A DNA stretch of 35,042 nucleotides from positions 1 through 35,042 of the forward strand of contig NZ_RHHT01000037.1 of NCBI RefSeq assembly GCF_003710985.1, in the 5' to 3' direction. Below, piece by piece: positions 8,848 through 17,057 of this stretch; position 1 is the first letter of the stretch; each line of letters opens with the position of its first letter. The notes beneath the pieces were generated by a model that was not told the DNA's origin, ran no database searches, and saw nothing but the letters and a program-made list of their open reading frames with translations. The position numbers and the translations under genes are program-made. Origin of the DNA: Brevibacillus panacihumi (GTDB lineage Bacteria; Bacillota; Bacilli; Brevibacillales; Brevibacillaceae).

Positions 8848-8863
8848 TGGCATGGCGCTTGCA
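8848..8863 (+). promoter_or_regulatory. Sigma-54 (SigL) promoter of the chitobiose-type PTS operon
   Basis: TGGCATGGCGCTTGCA fits the -24/-12 consensus TGGCAC-N5-TTGCW, with GG at 8849-8850 and GC at 8861-8862, exactly ten bases between. The predicted start is near 8874, giving a 25-base leader that contains the ribosome site of the EIIB gene. A LevR-type activator is encoded immediately upstream. Confidence 0.85.
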
Positions 8864-8898
8864 ATCTTTTCCAGTGTATACGAAAGGGAGGAGATGAC

Positions 8899-9201
8899 GT
8901 GAACATTTTGCTTTGTTGTGCAGCAGGGATGTCGACAAGCCTGTTGGTCCAAAGGATGGAACAGGCGGCGCAGGAAAAAGGGATTGTGGCAAGAATTTGG
9001 GCAGTCTCTGCGGGCGAGGTCAAGCAGCATATTGGGCAAGCTGACGTACTCCTGCTCGGACCTCAAGTTCGCTACAAGCTGGCGGAGATGAAAAAGGAGG
9101 GTGACGCGCGGGGCATTCCTGTCGATGTGATTCAAGCGCTGGATTACGGGACACTCAATGGAAAGAATGTACTGGAGTTTGCAATGGGTTTGAAAAAGTA
9201 G
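8899..9201 (+). CDS. PTS system EIIB component, lactose/cellobiose/chitobiose family
   Basis: A 100-residue protein starting at GTG 8899, with GGGAGGAG five to six bases upstream. Upstream in-frame codons precede the predicted transcription start and are excluded. The N-terminal [12 protein letters not shown] motif is the EIIB phosphorylation loop; Cys7 is the expected phospho-acceptor, receiving phosphate from EIIA and passing it to sugar bound by EIIC. It is the first gene of a six-gene operon. Confidence 0.92.
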   Translation: MNILLCCAAGMSTSLLVQRMEQAAQEKGIVARIWAVSAGEVKQHIGQADVLLLGPQVRYKLAEMKKEGDARGIPVDVIQALDYGTLNGKNVLEFAMGLKK

Positions 9202-9213
9202 AGGAGGGTAAGT

Positions 9214-10563
9214 ATGGGCGGATTTATTACGTTTTTGGAAAACCGCGTCATGCCTGTTGCGGGACGGATCGCTGAGCAAAAACACCTGCAAGCAATACGC
9301 GACGGGATCATTTTAACCTTGCCGCTGTTGATTATTGGCTCCCTTTTCCTCATCATTGGTTTTCTTCCCATTCCAGGTTACAACGACTTTATGAGTTCGG
9401 TGTTCGGAGAAAATTGGCTGACCAAATTGCTGTACCCGGTAAACGCCACGTTTGACATTATGGCTCTTATCGTAAGTTTTGGGGTGGCATACCGTTTGGC
9501 TGAAAAATATAAAGTAGACCCCTTGTCGGCAGGAGCGATTTCGGTAGCGGCCTTCCTCTTGGCTACCCCCTACAAGACGATGTTCACGCCTGAAGGAGCT
9601 TCCGCGGCGGTAGAAGTAGGCGGGGTCATTCCCGTCGCTTTGATGGGCAGCCAGGGCTTGTTCGTCGCGATGCTTCTGGCGATCATTTCAACGGAGATCT
9701 ATCGCAAAATCATTCAAAAAAATATCGTGATTACGATGCCCGCTGGTGTCCCACCGGCTGTATCGCGCTCTTTTGTCGCCTTGATCCCCGCTTTTGTCGT
9801 GCTGCTGGTGGTCTGGCTGCTGCGAATTCTGTTGGAGAACACCTCGTTTGAAAGCATCCACAACATCGTTTCCGATCTTCTCGCCGTTCCTCTGAACGCA
9901 CTCGGCGGAAGCCTCATTGGCGCAATAATTGCGGTTCTCTTGGTCCACATGCTGTGGGCGGTAGGATTGCATGGGGCAGCGATTGTAGGCGGTGTGTTGG
10001 GACCGATTTGGCTTTCCTTGATGGATCAGAACAGGGCGGCGTTCCAGGCAGATCCTAACGGAGAACTGCCCAACGTCATTACGCAGCAGTTCTTTGATCT
10101 ATGGATCTATGCGGGGGGATCAGGAGCCACGCTTGCCTTGGTCGTCCTCATGCTGATGAGGGCAAGGAGTCAGCAGATGAAAAATATCGGCAGACTATCC
10201 ATTGCGCCTGGCCTGTTCAATATTAATGAGCCTGTGACGTTTGGGATGCCAATCGTCATGAATCCCCTGCTGATCATTCCCTTCATCCTGGCGCCTGTCG
10301 TCCTCGTCATCATCAGCTACTTCGCGATGTCTACTGGATTGGTGGCGAAGCCGAGCGGTGTGGCGGTGCCGTGGACCACGCCCTTGATCATCAGCGGCTA
10401 TCTGGCCACCGGAGGAAAAATTTCGGGGATGGTGCTGCAGGCATTTAACTTCATTGTCTCGCTCATCATCTACTATCCGTTTTTCCGCATGTGGGATAAG
10501 AAAAAGCTGGCGGAGGAACAGGGTAGCGCTGCGCAAAATTCGGATCGTACCCTAACCATGTAA
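9214..10563 (+). CDS. PTS system EIIC permease, lactose/cellobiose/chitobiose family
   Basis: A 449-residue integral membrane permease, the usual length for this EIIC family, with about ten hydrophobic segments. Family landmarks include the N-terminal amphipathic segment (FLENRVMPVAGRIAEQKHLQAIRDG region), LHGAAIVGGVLGPIW, and NINEPVTFGMPIVMNP near residue 330. It transports and phosphorylates a beta-linked disaccharide. The ribosome site GAGGAGGG precedes the ATG, 12 bases after the EIIB stop. Neighbouring ChbG and GH4 genes point to chitobiose or N,N'-diacetylchitobiose, although cellobiose cannot be excluded. Confidence 0.92.
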   Translation: MGGFITFLENRVMPVAGRIAEQKHLQAIRDGIILTLPLLIIGSLFLIIGFLPIPGYNDFMSSVFGENWLTKLLYPVNATFDIMALIVSFGVAYRLAEKYKVDPLSAGAISVAAFLLATPYKTMFTPEGASAAVEVGGVIPVALMGSQGLFVAMLLAIISTEIYRKIIQKNIVITMPAGVPPAVSRSFVALIPAFVVLLVVWLLRILLENTSFESIHNIVSDLLAVPLNALGGSLIGAIIAVLLVHMLWAVGLHGAAIVGGVLGPIWLSLMDQNRAAFQADPNGELPNVITQQFFDLWIYAGGSGATLALVVLMLMRARSQQMKNIGRLSIAPGLFNINEPVTFGMPIVMNPLLIIPFILAPVVLVIISYFAMSTGLVAKPSGVAVPWTTPLIISGYLATGGKISGMVLQAFNFIVSLIIYYPFFRMWDKKKLAEEQGSAAQNSDRTLTM

Positions 10564-10587
10564 TCTGTAAGAAGAAAGGACTTGGCA

Positions 10588-11328
10588 ATGAAACTGATTG
10601 TGAATGCAGACGATTTTGGCTATTCCAAAGGTGTCAATTTGGGAATTGTAGAAGCGCACGTCAACGGGGTGGTTTCCTCTGCAACGATGATGGTGAATAT
10701 GCCCGGCTTTGAGCATGCAGTCCGACTCGCCAAGGAGAACCCCAGGCTGGGGGTGGGGGTTCATCTCGTGTTGACATGCGGGAATGCTGTCCACCCCGAT
10801 GTTCCTTCCTTGACGGATCATACCGGAGCGTTCCTTCGCGGGAGCAAGCATCTGATGGCTGCTTCTCCAGAGGATATAGAGCGGGAGTTTGCGGCCCAGA
10901 TTGAGCGTTTTTTGCAGAGCGGGCTGCCGCTGTCCCATCTGGATAGCCACCACCACGTCCACGCGCATGAGGCTGTCTTGCCAATCGTCCTCCAATTGGC
11001 CGAACGCTATCAGGTGCCGGTCCGCAATCCCTGGACGCTTGCCGGGGCAGGACGGAAACAGGCGTGCATCACGACAGAGGGTTTCTCGCACCGTTTCTAT
11101 GGCGATCAACTTTCCACTGATTTGTTCTGCGAGATTGTAGATGAATGGGGCGGATGTGCGACTGCGGAAATCATGACTCACCCTGCATATCTCGATGATG
11201 AGGTGTTGGCGGGCAGCAGCTATCATCTGCCTCGGACGAAGGAACTGAAGATATTAACTTCCAAACAGGTAAGCGAGTATCTGGAGAAAAAAGGCGTACA
11301 GCTCGTCACTTTTCATGACATTCGATAG
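10588..11328 (+). CDS. chbG: ChbG/YdjC-family carbohydrate deacetylase
   Basis: A 246-residue protein of the YdjC fold, close to the 249 residues of E. coli ChbG. Metal-binding motifs are visible: NADDFG at the N-terminus, SHLDSHHHVHAH near residue 115 and a later MTHP. ChbG removes one acetyl group from diacetylchitobiose-6-phosphate, which allows further cleavage and induction in E. coli. ATG 10588 is chosen with GAAAGGA 8 bases upstream; the TTG six bases earlier is too close to that site. Its position among PTS genes is the best clue that the operon substrate is an acetylated chito-disaccharide. Confidence 0.9.
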   Translation: MKLIVNADDFGYSKGVNLGIVEAHVNGVVSSATMMVNMPGFEHAVRLAKENPRLGVGVHLVLTCGNAVHPDVPSLTDHTGAFLRGSKHLMAASPEDIEREFAAQIERFLQSGLPLSHLDSHHHVHAHEAVLPIVLQLAERYQVPVRNPWTLAGAGRKQACITTEGFSHRFYGDQLSTDLFCEIVDEWGGCATAEIMTHPAYLDDEVLAGSSYHLPRTKELKILTSKQVSEYLEKKGVQLVTFHDIR

Positions 11329-11340
11329 GTGGAGATAGAT

Positions 11341-11667
11341 ATGGACCATACGGAAGCGATCTTTCAACTCATCCTGCACGGGGGCAATGCGCGGAGCCTG
11401 GCGATGGAAGCGATTGCCTTCGCCAAGAACAAAGACATGGCTGGTGCGCAGCAGGCACTTGACCGTGCGGCGGATGAACTGACAAAAGCCCATCACAACC
11501 AAACGGCATTGATTCAGAAAGAAGTTGCAGGCGACAAGCTGGAGCTGAGCATGCTGCTGATTCATGCCCAGGATCATCTGATGAACGCGATGACGATCAA
11601 GGATTTGGCAGCCGAATTCGTCGAGATGTACGGCCAAATTCATCAAAGCAAGGGGGCAGGCGTATGA
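11341..11667 (+). CDS. PTS system EIIA component, lactose/cellobiose/chitobiose family
   Basis: A 108-residue all-helical EIIA of the Lac family. The expected phospho-acceptor His75 lies in IHAQDHLM, with metal-ligand Asp78 three residues later. It takes phosphate from HPr and passes it to the EIIB at 8899. ATG 11341 has AGGTGGAG six bases upstream; a GTG at 11329 directly after the chbG stop is less likely. The stop overlaps the start of the GH4 gene by four bases. Confidence 0.93.
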   Translation: MDHTEAIFQLILHGGNARSLAMEAIAFAKNKDMAGAQQALDRAADELTKAHHNQTALIQKEVAGDKLELSMLLIHAQDHLMNAMTIKDLAAEFVEMYGQIHQSKGAGV

Positions 11668-12986
11668 GCGGAATCAAAATTGTAACCATAGGAGGAGGCT
11701 CCAGCTATACTCCGGAGCTGGTGGAAGGCTTCATCAAGCGTTATGATGAGTTGCCTGTTCGCGAGCTATGGCTGGTCGATGTCCCGGCAGGAGAAAAAAA
11801 GCTGCAGACGGTAGGAGCGCTGGCAAAGCGCATGGTGGAAAAAGCAGGGGTTCCCATCGATATTCACCTGACGCTGGATAGGCGCGAGGCCTTGAAGGAT
11901 GCTGATTTTGTCACGACGCAAATCCGTGTCGGACAGTTGGATGCGCGCATTCTGGACGAAAAAATTCCGCTCAAGTACGGAGTGATCGGACAGGAGACCA
12001 ATGGGCCTGGGGGCTTGTTTAAAGGCTTGCGGACGATACCTGTCATCCTGGACATCTGCCGTGATATGGAGGAGCTTTGTCCGGATGCCTGGCTGATCAA
12101 CTTCACCAATCCGGCCGGGATGGTGACGGAAGCAGTCTTGCGCTATACCAATCGCAGGAAGGTCATCGGCTTGTGCAACGTACCGATCGGCATGAAGATG
12201 GGCGTAGCCTCCATCCTTGGGGTAGATCAAGCTCGCGTGCATATTACATTCGCTGGCTTGAATCACATGGTATACGGCACAGATGTCTATGTGGACGGAG
12301 AAAATGTGACGGATCAGGTGATCGAAAAGCTGTGCAGCGAACAATCGGGAATCACGATGCAAAACATCCTGGATCTGGGCTGGGAGAAGGATTTTATCAA
12401 GGCCTTGGGAATCCTGCCTTGCCCGTATCACCGCTACTATTACCAGACAAAAACGATGCTGGAGCATGAATTGGAGGCGGCGGAAAAAGACGGGACCCGG
12501 GCAGAGGTGGTCAAAAAAGTGGAAGCGGAATTGTTCGAACTCTACGAAGATCCGGAATTGGCGATCAAACCACCGCAATTGGAGAAACGCGGCGGAGCCT
12601 ATTACAGCGAAGCAGCATGCAATCTGATCCATTCCATCTACAACGACAGACGGGACATCCAGCCGGTAAACGTGCGCAACAACGGCGCGATCGCCAGCAT
12701 TCCCGACGACTCGGCGGTGGAGGTAAACTGCGTGATCACCAAGGAAGGACCAATCCCTTTGGCGGTAGGTGATCTGCCTGTGGCGGTTCGCGGACTGGTG
12801 CAGCAGATCAAGTCATTCGAAAGGGTGGCAGCAGAAGCTGCTGTGACAGGGGACTATCATCTCGCTCTGCTGGCGATGACGATCAATCCGCTCGTCCCGT
12901 CCGACGTGGTAGCCAAACAGATATTGGATGAGATGCTGGAAGCGCACAAGGACTATTTGCCCCAGTTTGCCAAGGTAACTACCTGA
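11664..12986 (+). CDS. GH4 6-phospho-beta-glycosidase (LicH/ChbF-like)
   Basis: A 440-residue glycoside hydrolase family 4 enzyme. It has the NAD-binding start VTIGGGSSYTPELV, the metal and cysteine motif LCNVPIGMKMG near 175, GLNHM near 200 and a C-terminal conserved segment around NNGAIASIPDD. GH4 enzymes use NAD+ and Mn2+ in a redox elimination mechanism to cleave 6-phosphorylated disaccharides made by the PTS. Coupling by an ATGA overlap to EIIA and linkage to ChbG suggest 6-phospho-chitobiose cleavage as by ChbF; 6-phosphocellobiose is the alternative. Confidence 0.92.
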   Translation: MSGIKIVTIGGGSSYTPELVEGFIKRYDELPVRELWLVDVPAGEKKLQTVGALAKRMVEKAGVPIDIHLTLDRREALKDADFVTTQIRVGQLDARILDEKIPLKYGVIGQETNGPGGLFKGLRTIPVILDICRDMEELCPDAWLINFTNPAGMVTEAVLRYTNRRKVIGLCNVPIGMKMGVASILGVDQARVHITFAGLNHMVYGTDVYVDGENVTDQVIEKLCSEQSGITMQNILDLGWEKDFIKALGILPCPYHRYYYQTKTMLEHELEAAEKDGTRAEVVKKVEAELFELYEDPELAIKPPQLEKRGGAYYSEAACNLIHSIYNDRRDIQPVNVRNNGAIASIPDDSAVEVNCVITKEGPIPLAVGDLPVAVRGLVQQIKSFERVAAEAAVTGDYHLALLAMTINPLVPSDVVAKQILDEMLEAHKDYLPQFAKVTT

Positions 12987-13010
12987 TTACGGAAGGGGTG
13001 GAGAGATGGA

Positions 13011-13274
13011 ATGATCCGATTTTCTGAAAAAGTAACCGTCAGCGGTGGACTGCACGCTCGGCCCGCATCGGTGCTCGTCCATCAGTTGAACCAATTCAGC
13101 TCGACAGTCAAAATCATTTGCGACCAAAAGCAGGCAAATGGGAAAAGCATCCTTAGCGTGATGGCTTTGGGGGTAAAAACAGGAGATGAAGTCATCTTCG
13201 AGATTGACGGCATTGATGAAGAAGCTGCTGCTGCGGAGGTCCAAAATCTGTTTCAGCGTGAATTTGCGATATAG
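13011..13274 (+). CDS. HPr-like phosphocarrier protein, operon-dedicated paralogue
   Basis: An 87-residue HPr. Catalytic His15 lies in GLHARPAS, and the regulatory HPr-kinase site Ser46 is kept in NGKSILSV, so this is not Crh (which has Gln15). AAGGGGTGGAG precedes the ATG. It is the last gene of the sigma-54 PTS operon, before a strong terminator. General HPr is normally encoded in ptsHI, so this is probably a second copy, co-induced with its EIIA and able to phosphorylate the LevR-type regulator. That specialisation is inferred. Confidence 0.9.
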   Translation: MIRFSEKVTVSGGLHARPASVLVHQLNQFSSTVKIICDQKQANGKSILSVMALGVKTGDEVIFEIDGIDEEAAAAEVQNLFQREFAI

Positions 13275-13278
13275 CAGA

Positions 13279-13324
13279 AAAGCCAATCATCGGGAAGAGA
13301 GTTTCCCGGATGATTGGCTTTTTC
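13279..13324 (+). terminator. Bidirectional terminator between the PTS operon and the sensor kinase
   Basis: A long stem with AAGCCAATCATC on the left and GATGATTGGCTTTTTC on the right closes the plus-strand operon. Read on the minus strand it also ends in GGCTTTTC, so it can serve the convergent kinase gene. Confidence 0.85.
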
Positions 13325-15565
13325 TTATAGGTAACGAGTGAACTCGACAATCACTTTGAAGTAGTCTCCGTCAATTTCGATAAACAGCTTACCGCCTTGC
13401 AGCTCGACGATGCTTTTGGCAATCGCGAGGCCAAGACCAGAACCCTCGGTATTGCGTGATTCGTCAGCTCGTTTGAAGCGTTCGAACAGCTCCTCGGCGT
13501 CGAAGTTGATCTCGTAGGCGGACACATTTTTGATCGTAAACCTTACTTTATCCGCAGATTCGGTCAAATCGACGTAAACGCGAGTATTGGGAAGCGAGTA
13601 CTTCAATGCATTGCTGATCAGATTTTCAAAGACGCGCCAGGTTTTTTTGCCGTCCAGCGGAGCGTAAATCTTGCCATCTTCAATATTGGTTCGGAAGGTA
13701 AGCGAAGATTGCTCGATTTTATCACTGAACTCGGCCAGGGCCTGATTCACCAGTGCCGCTACATTTACTTGCTCGATATTTAATTCGACGGAACCGCTCG
13801 ACATCTTCGCCGCCTCGAACAGGTCATCGATCAGCGCTTTCAGCCGATCAGTCTTCCGTTCGAGAATTTGTACATACTCCTTGCGCGTTTCTGGGGACAG
13901 ATCCTCCCGTTTCAGCAAGTCGACATAATTGACGATGGAAGTTAGCGGTGTTTTCAAATCATGGGACACATTGGTGATCAGCTCCGACTTGAGCCGTTCG
14001 CTTTTCATCTGGTTGTCGAGAGAGCGTTTGACCCCTTGCTGGAGATTGTTCAGGGAATGAGCAGTGCTGGCCAGCTTGCCTTTGGTCTTTCCAGCATCAA
14101 TCACGACATCGAAATTCCCGGCAGACATCTGTTCGACCCCGCGCGTGATCCGATTCAACAATGCGATGCGGCGCAGGATATAGGGCAGTACGAACAAGAC
14201 GTAGAACACGCAATAAAAAAACGCGAGGAGAAAAGGCTCCAGATCCCTTTTTACGAAGTAGATCAAACCAGTGCCCGCAGCAACACAAAATCCAATCGTA
14301 AGGATAAAGATCGTCGCGAGCTTGAAAAACATTCCTTTGTCGGCAAAACTGTCTCGAAGGACCGCAAGGATTTTCAGGCTAATGCTGTTGTGCCATTGTT
14401 GGGTAAAGGCCTCTGGTTGCTTGAACATGATCCATGCTTCTAATACAAACAAGAGAAAATAGGCAGTGAATGGAGCCATTACGACAAGCGTAAAAACTTG
14501 ACCCAATCCGATGGGGAGCGAGAAAAAGTTGGCCTCCAAGGAGTAGATCAGATAAAACAATCCTGCTGGCAGGAGCGAAACAAGCCGGATGTCCATTGGG
14601 ATGCTGCGAAAGATGGACTGACTTTTCGTGATCATGGAATGTTCCAGTGCCTGGTTCTTTTTCAAATACCAGAAGAGTCCAGCTGCAAGGAAGAGAAACA
14701 ATATCAATAAGACAATCTCTTTCAACAATCGATCGTGAATGGACTGATAATAATTGACGTCATCTATGATCTGATTGTAATAGCCTCCGTAATCGAATTC
14801 GCCAGATTCAAACTGGTTGGGGAGAACAGGTTCATAAGGATCTGCTTCCCGGGGTATATAGATAAGTCCTTCCCATTGGTTTTGCTGAAAAAAACGGTTC
14901 AGTCCCCAGTTTCGCTCCCCTTTTGGCTGGGGAATTTTGACGGAGATCAGTGCGCTTTGTCTGAGCTCAGTATCAGTAGGCTCGTGGTCCAAATTGGTAT
15001 AGACTTTATTGTTTTTCTTGTCCTGAATGGCGTATTTAAATGTGCCATCCCGGAGAAGCAAATTGAATTTGACTGCCTCGTACTCTTTATCACGAGCAGC
15101 GATGCTCTCCTTCATCTTTGCATCGTAATCGGCCTTAATCTGTCTTTCCCTGCTGAGACGTTTGTTTTCTTTTTCCGCTTGAAGCAAGGAAACCTGGCTA
15201 TCATTGCCTGCTGCGCGTGCTTCTTCTATTCGCTTGTTGTATTCCGCGTCTAGCTCAGCTTTCAGTTGCTCAAGCTGATGTTCGCGCTCTTGATTGAGTT
15301 CAGACAGCCAATCACTATCGAGCTTTTGCTGAGCGGATTTGGTAGAGTAGTCGGCATAGTCTACGTGGACCTCCTTGATTAGCCTAGCGACAGTCGCCAA
15401 TTCCTCGGAGATAAGATGATTGTTCCTGCTGATGAAATAGTCCTTGTCCAGAAAGCGACGGTCATCGTAGAGATTGGCGACGGTTAGCGCAAGGAGGGTG
15501 GTCACAAGGATCAAACCAAGCAGGGCAAGCGCGACGTAGCGTTTATTTTTCAATTTTGTATCCAA
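13325..15565 (-). CDS. Large sensor histidine kinase with coiled-coil extracytoplasmic region
   Basis: 746 residues from a TTG start at 15565. One N-terminal membrane segment (about 10-30) is followed by an extracytoplasmic region of about 250 residues. Residues 75-170 there are rich in Glu, Lys, Gln and Ala and predicted coiled coil. A cluster of further membrane segments (about 285-465), a HAMP-like linker (GVEQMSAGNFDV), a HisKA domain with His535 in NVSHDLKTPLTS, and a HATPase_c domain (FENLISNALKY, EGSGLGLAIAK) follow. The usual G1 DxGxG is degenerate (KNVSAYEI). The start overlaps the regulator gene by 23 bases. The signal may be envelope-related, but nothing proves it. Confidence 0.88.
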   Translation of the reverse strand: MDTKLKNKRYVALALLGLILVTTLLALTVANLYDDRRFLDKDYFISRNNHLISEELATVARLIKEVHVDYADYSTKSAQQKLDSDWLSELNQEREHQLEQLKAELDAEYNKRIEEARAAGNDSQVSLLQAEKENKRLSRERQIKADYDAKMKESIAARDKEYEAVKFNLLLRDGTFKYAIQDKKNNKVYTNLDHEPTDTELRQSALISVKIPQPKGERNWGLNRFFQQNQWEGLIYIPREADPYEPVLPNQFESGEFDYGGYYNQIIDDVNYYQSIHDRLLKEIVLLILFLFLAAGLFWYLKKNQALEHSMITKSQSIFRSIPMDIRLVSLLPAGLFYLIYSLEANFFSLPIGLGQVFTLVVMAPFTAYFLLFVLEAWIMFKQPEAFTQQWHNSISLKILAVLRDSFADKGMFFKLATIFILTIGFCVAAGTGLIYFVKRDLEPFLLAFFYCVFYVLFVLPYILRRIALLNRITRGVEQMSAGNFDVVIDAGKTKGKLASTAHSLNNLQQGVKRSLDNQMKSERLKSELITNVSHDLKTPLTSIVNYVDLLKREDLSPETRKEYVQILERKTDRLKALIDDLFEAAKMSSGSVELNIEQVNVAALVNQALAEFSDKIEQSSLTFRTNIEDGKIYAPLDGKKTWRVFENLISNALKYSLPNTRVYVDLTESADKVRFTIKNVSAYEINFDAEELFERFKRADESRNTEGSGLGLAIAKSIVELQGGKLFIEIDGDYFKVIVEFTRYL

Positions 15566-16235
15566 TTCCCCACACCACTTTCAAGTATTTTGGTTCTCTC
15601 GGGTTGATTTCAATTTTCTCGCGGATGCGACGGACGTGGACGGCTACTGTATTTTCGGCGTTTAGATAGGGTTCCTTCCAGACGCGTTCATAGATTTCTT
15701 CAATGGAGAACACCCGGCCGGTATGACCCATCAGCAGTTCCAGAATTTTGTACTCCGTGGCTGTCAGGCGTACTTCATTGCCATCTACGGTGACGGATTT
15801 GGTCAGTTTGTTCAAGGTCAACCCACGGACACTGATTTCATCCTGGCTTTCCTTGTAATGCCCCAGATTGGTGTAGCGCCGCAGCTGCGATTTGGCTCTT
15901 GCTACCAGTTCCAAGGGTTGAAAAGGCTTCGTGACATAATCGTCTGCCCCGATGTTTAGTCCAAGGATCTTGTCGGTATCCTCTGACTTGGCAGAGAGCA
16001 TGATAATCGGGATGTTTTTCTCCTGCCTGATCTTGAATGTTGCGGTAATCCCATCCATTTTGGGCATCATGATGTCGAGGATGATCAGATGAATGTCCTC
16101 TTCCTCCAAAATGGCGAGAGCTTCCAAACCATTTCCGGCTTTGTAGACGGTCATGCCTTCGTTTTTCAAGTAAATCTCAATTGCATCGCGGATTTCTGCT
16201 TCGTCATCGACGACGAGCACATGATAGCTTTTCAT
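15543..16235 (-). CDS. OmpR/PhoB-family response regulator
   Basis: A 230-residue regulator. The receiver domain has D10/D11, phospho-acceptor D54 (ILDIMMP), MLSAKSE and a conserved Lys in VTKPFQP. The winged-helix DNA-binding domain (about 135-228) has LTATEYKILELLM and NTVAVHVRRIREKIE. ATG 16235 is chosen because GGGAGG lies four to five bases upstream; the in-frame GTG at 16247 lies before that site. It forms an operon with the 746-residue kinase. Direct repeats upstream suggest autoregulation. Confidence 0.92.
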   Translation of the reverse strand: MKSYHVLVVDDEAEIRDAIEIYLKNEGMTVYKAGNGLEALAILEEEDIHLIILDIMMPKMDGITATFKIRQEKNIPIIMLSAKSEDTDKILGLNIGADDYVTKPFQPLELVARAKSQLRRYTNLGHYKESQDEISVRGLTLNKLTKSVTVDGNEVRLTATEYKILELLMGHTGRVFSIEEIYERVWKEPYLNAENTVAVHVRRIREKIEINPREPKYLKVVWGIGYKIEK

Positions 16236-16268
16236 GCAACCTCCCACCTGTCTGTACTCATGGTTTTT

Positions 16269-16326
16269 ATCATAGCGATCAGCATTAACAAAATAGTGGA
16301 GAAAACTCTTACAAATTTCTTACGAA
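16269..16326 (-). promoter_or_regulatory. Candidate autoregulatory promoter of the OmpR-type regulator
   Basis: On the minus strand TTCGTAAG and TTTGTAAG repeat directly with an 11-base period (16326-16308), as expected for an OmpR-family dimer. About 33 bases downstream lies TATGAT (16274-16269) as a -10, with no good -35, which fits a promoter that needs an activator. Confidence 0.45.
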
Positions 16327-16423
16327 TCCCGTTGGAGGCTCCCCGGCAGCCCGTTTTCTTTCCATGCGTTGACCGAATAAGGTAAGATGGGTGAAGAAAA
16401 CCGACGAAACGTGGTGATCATGA

Positions 16424-17044
16424 TTGCTTGAATGGACGGGGGAACGAATCATTCCCAAGCTGCTGAAACCGACGAACGGCATGTTGCTGGAGCACATCGC
16501 CCGCTATTATTTTGCCACTCCGTACATCCATGGCAGAGTGTTGGACATTGCATGCGGCACAGGCTACGGCAGTCACATGGTCGCCAAGGAACGCAAGCGC
16601 GAACTGATCCAGCTCGTCGCTGTAGATAACGATAAAGATACCATTGATTATGCCAATCGGGAGTATCACCATCAAAAGATCGTTTATCAGCAGGCTGATG
16701 CGCTCGATCCGGATTTGCCCGGGAAGCTGGGGATGTTTGATACGATCCTGAGCTTTGAGACGATTGAGCATGTAGCCGATGACCGCCTTTTTATGGACAA
16801 TCTCTATCAGATGCTGAAGCCTGGTGGAAAGCTGATCTTGTCCAGTCCATTTGGGCGGGGACGCGGGATGCCGACAAGCGAGCCTTTTCACGTCCATCAA
16901 CTGACGCCTGCTGAATTCGAAGAGCTGTTCGACCGTTTTTCTGAAAAGGAGATTTACTACCAACGCGGCGTGACGTTTGAGAAGCCGCGGGATGGTGTGC
17001 GCTATTTTATCGGCATCGCGGTGTGCACCAAAGCTGACCACTAA
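16424..17044 (+). CDS. Class I SAM-dependent methyltransferase
   Basis: A 206-residue Rossmann-fold methyltransferase. Motif I is [12 protein letters not shown] (near residue 39), an acidic end of beta-2 lies in VAVDND, and LSFETIEHV and [13 protein letters not shown] follow. The opening [10 protein letters not shown] is typical of a Firmicute subfamily annotated only as methyltransferase. The start is TTG 16424 with GGTGA seven bases upstream. The substrate is unknown; the fold resembles UbiE/Coq5 small-molecule methyltransferases. It lies 13 bases before the DEAD-box helicase start, so they are probably co-transcribed. Confidence 0.85.
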   Translation: MLEWTGERIIPKLLKPTNGMLLEHIARYYFATPYIHGRVLDIACGTGYGSHMVAKERKRELIQLVAVDNDKDTIDYANREYHHQKIVYQQADALDPDLPGKLGMFDTILSFETIEHVADDRLFMDNLYQMLKPGGKLILSSPFGRGRGMPTSEPFHVHQLTPAEFEELFDRFSEKEIYYQRGVTFEKPRDGVRYFIGIAVCTKADH

Positions 17045-17057
17045 GGAGGAAGACGTT

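Larger units (their letters stand above)
8718..8848 (+). promoter_or_regulatory. Candidate upstream activating sites: repeated AAAACACNA
   Basis: AAAACACTA occurs at 8718-8726, inverted at 8734-8742 and again at 8769-8777. AAAACACGA lies at 8791-8799 and the inverted form of AAAACACCA at 8840-8848, touching the -24 element. Spacings of 51 and 22 bases are near whole helical turns. The inverted pair is centred about 144 bases before the predicted start site, a normal position for a LevR-type enhancer. The binding role is inferred. Confidence 0.5.

Noticed and set aside
8062..9291. Minus-strand open frame (409 codons) across the activator end and EIIB
   Set aside because: Would run through a terminator, cre and sigma-54 promoter of the plus strand; no family resemblance.
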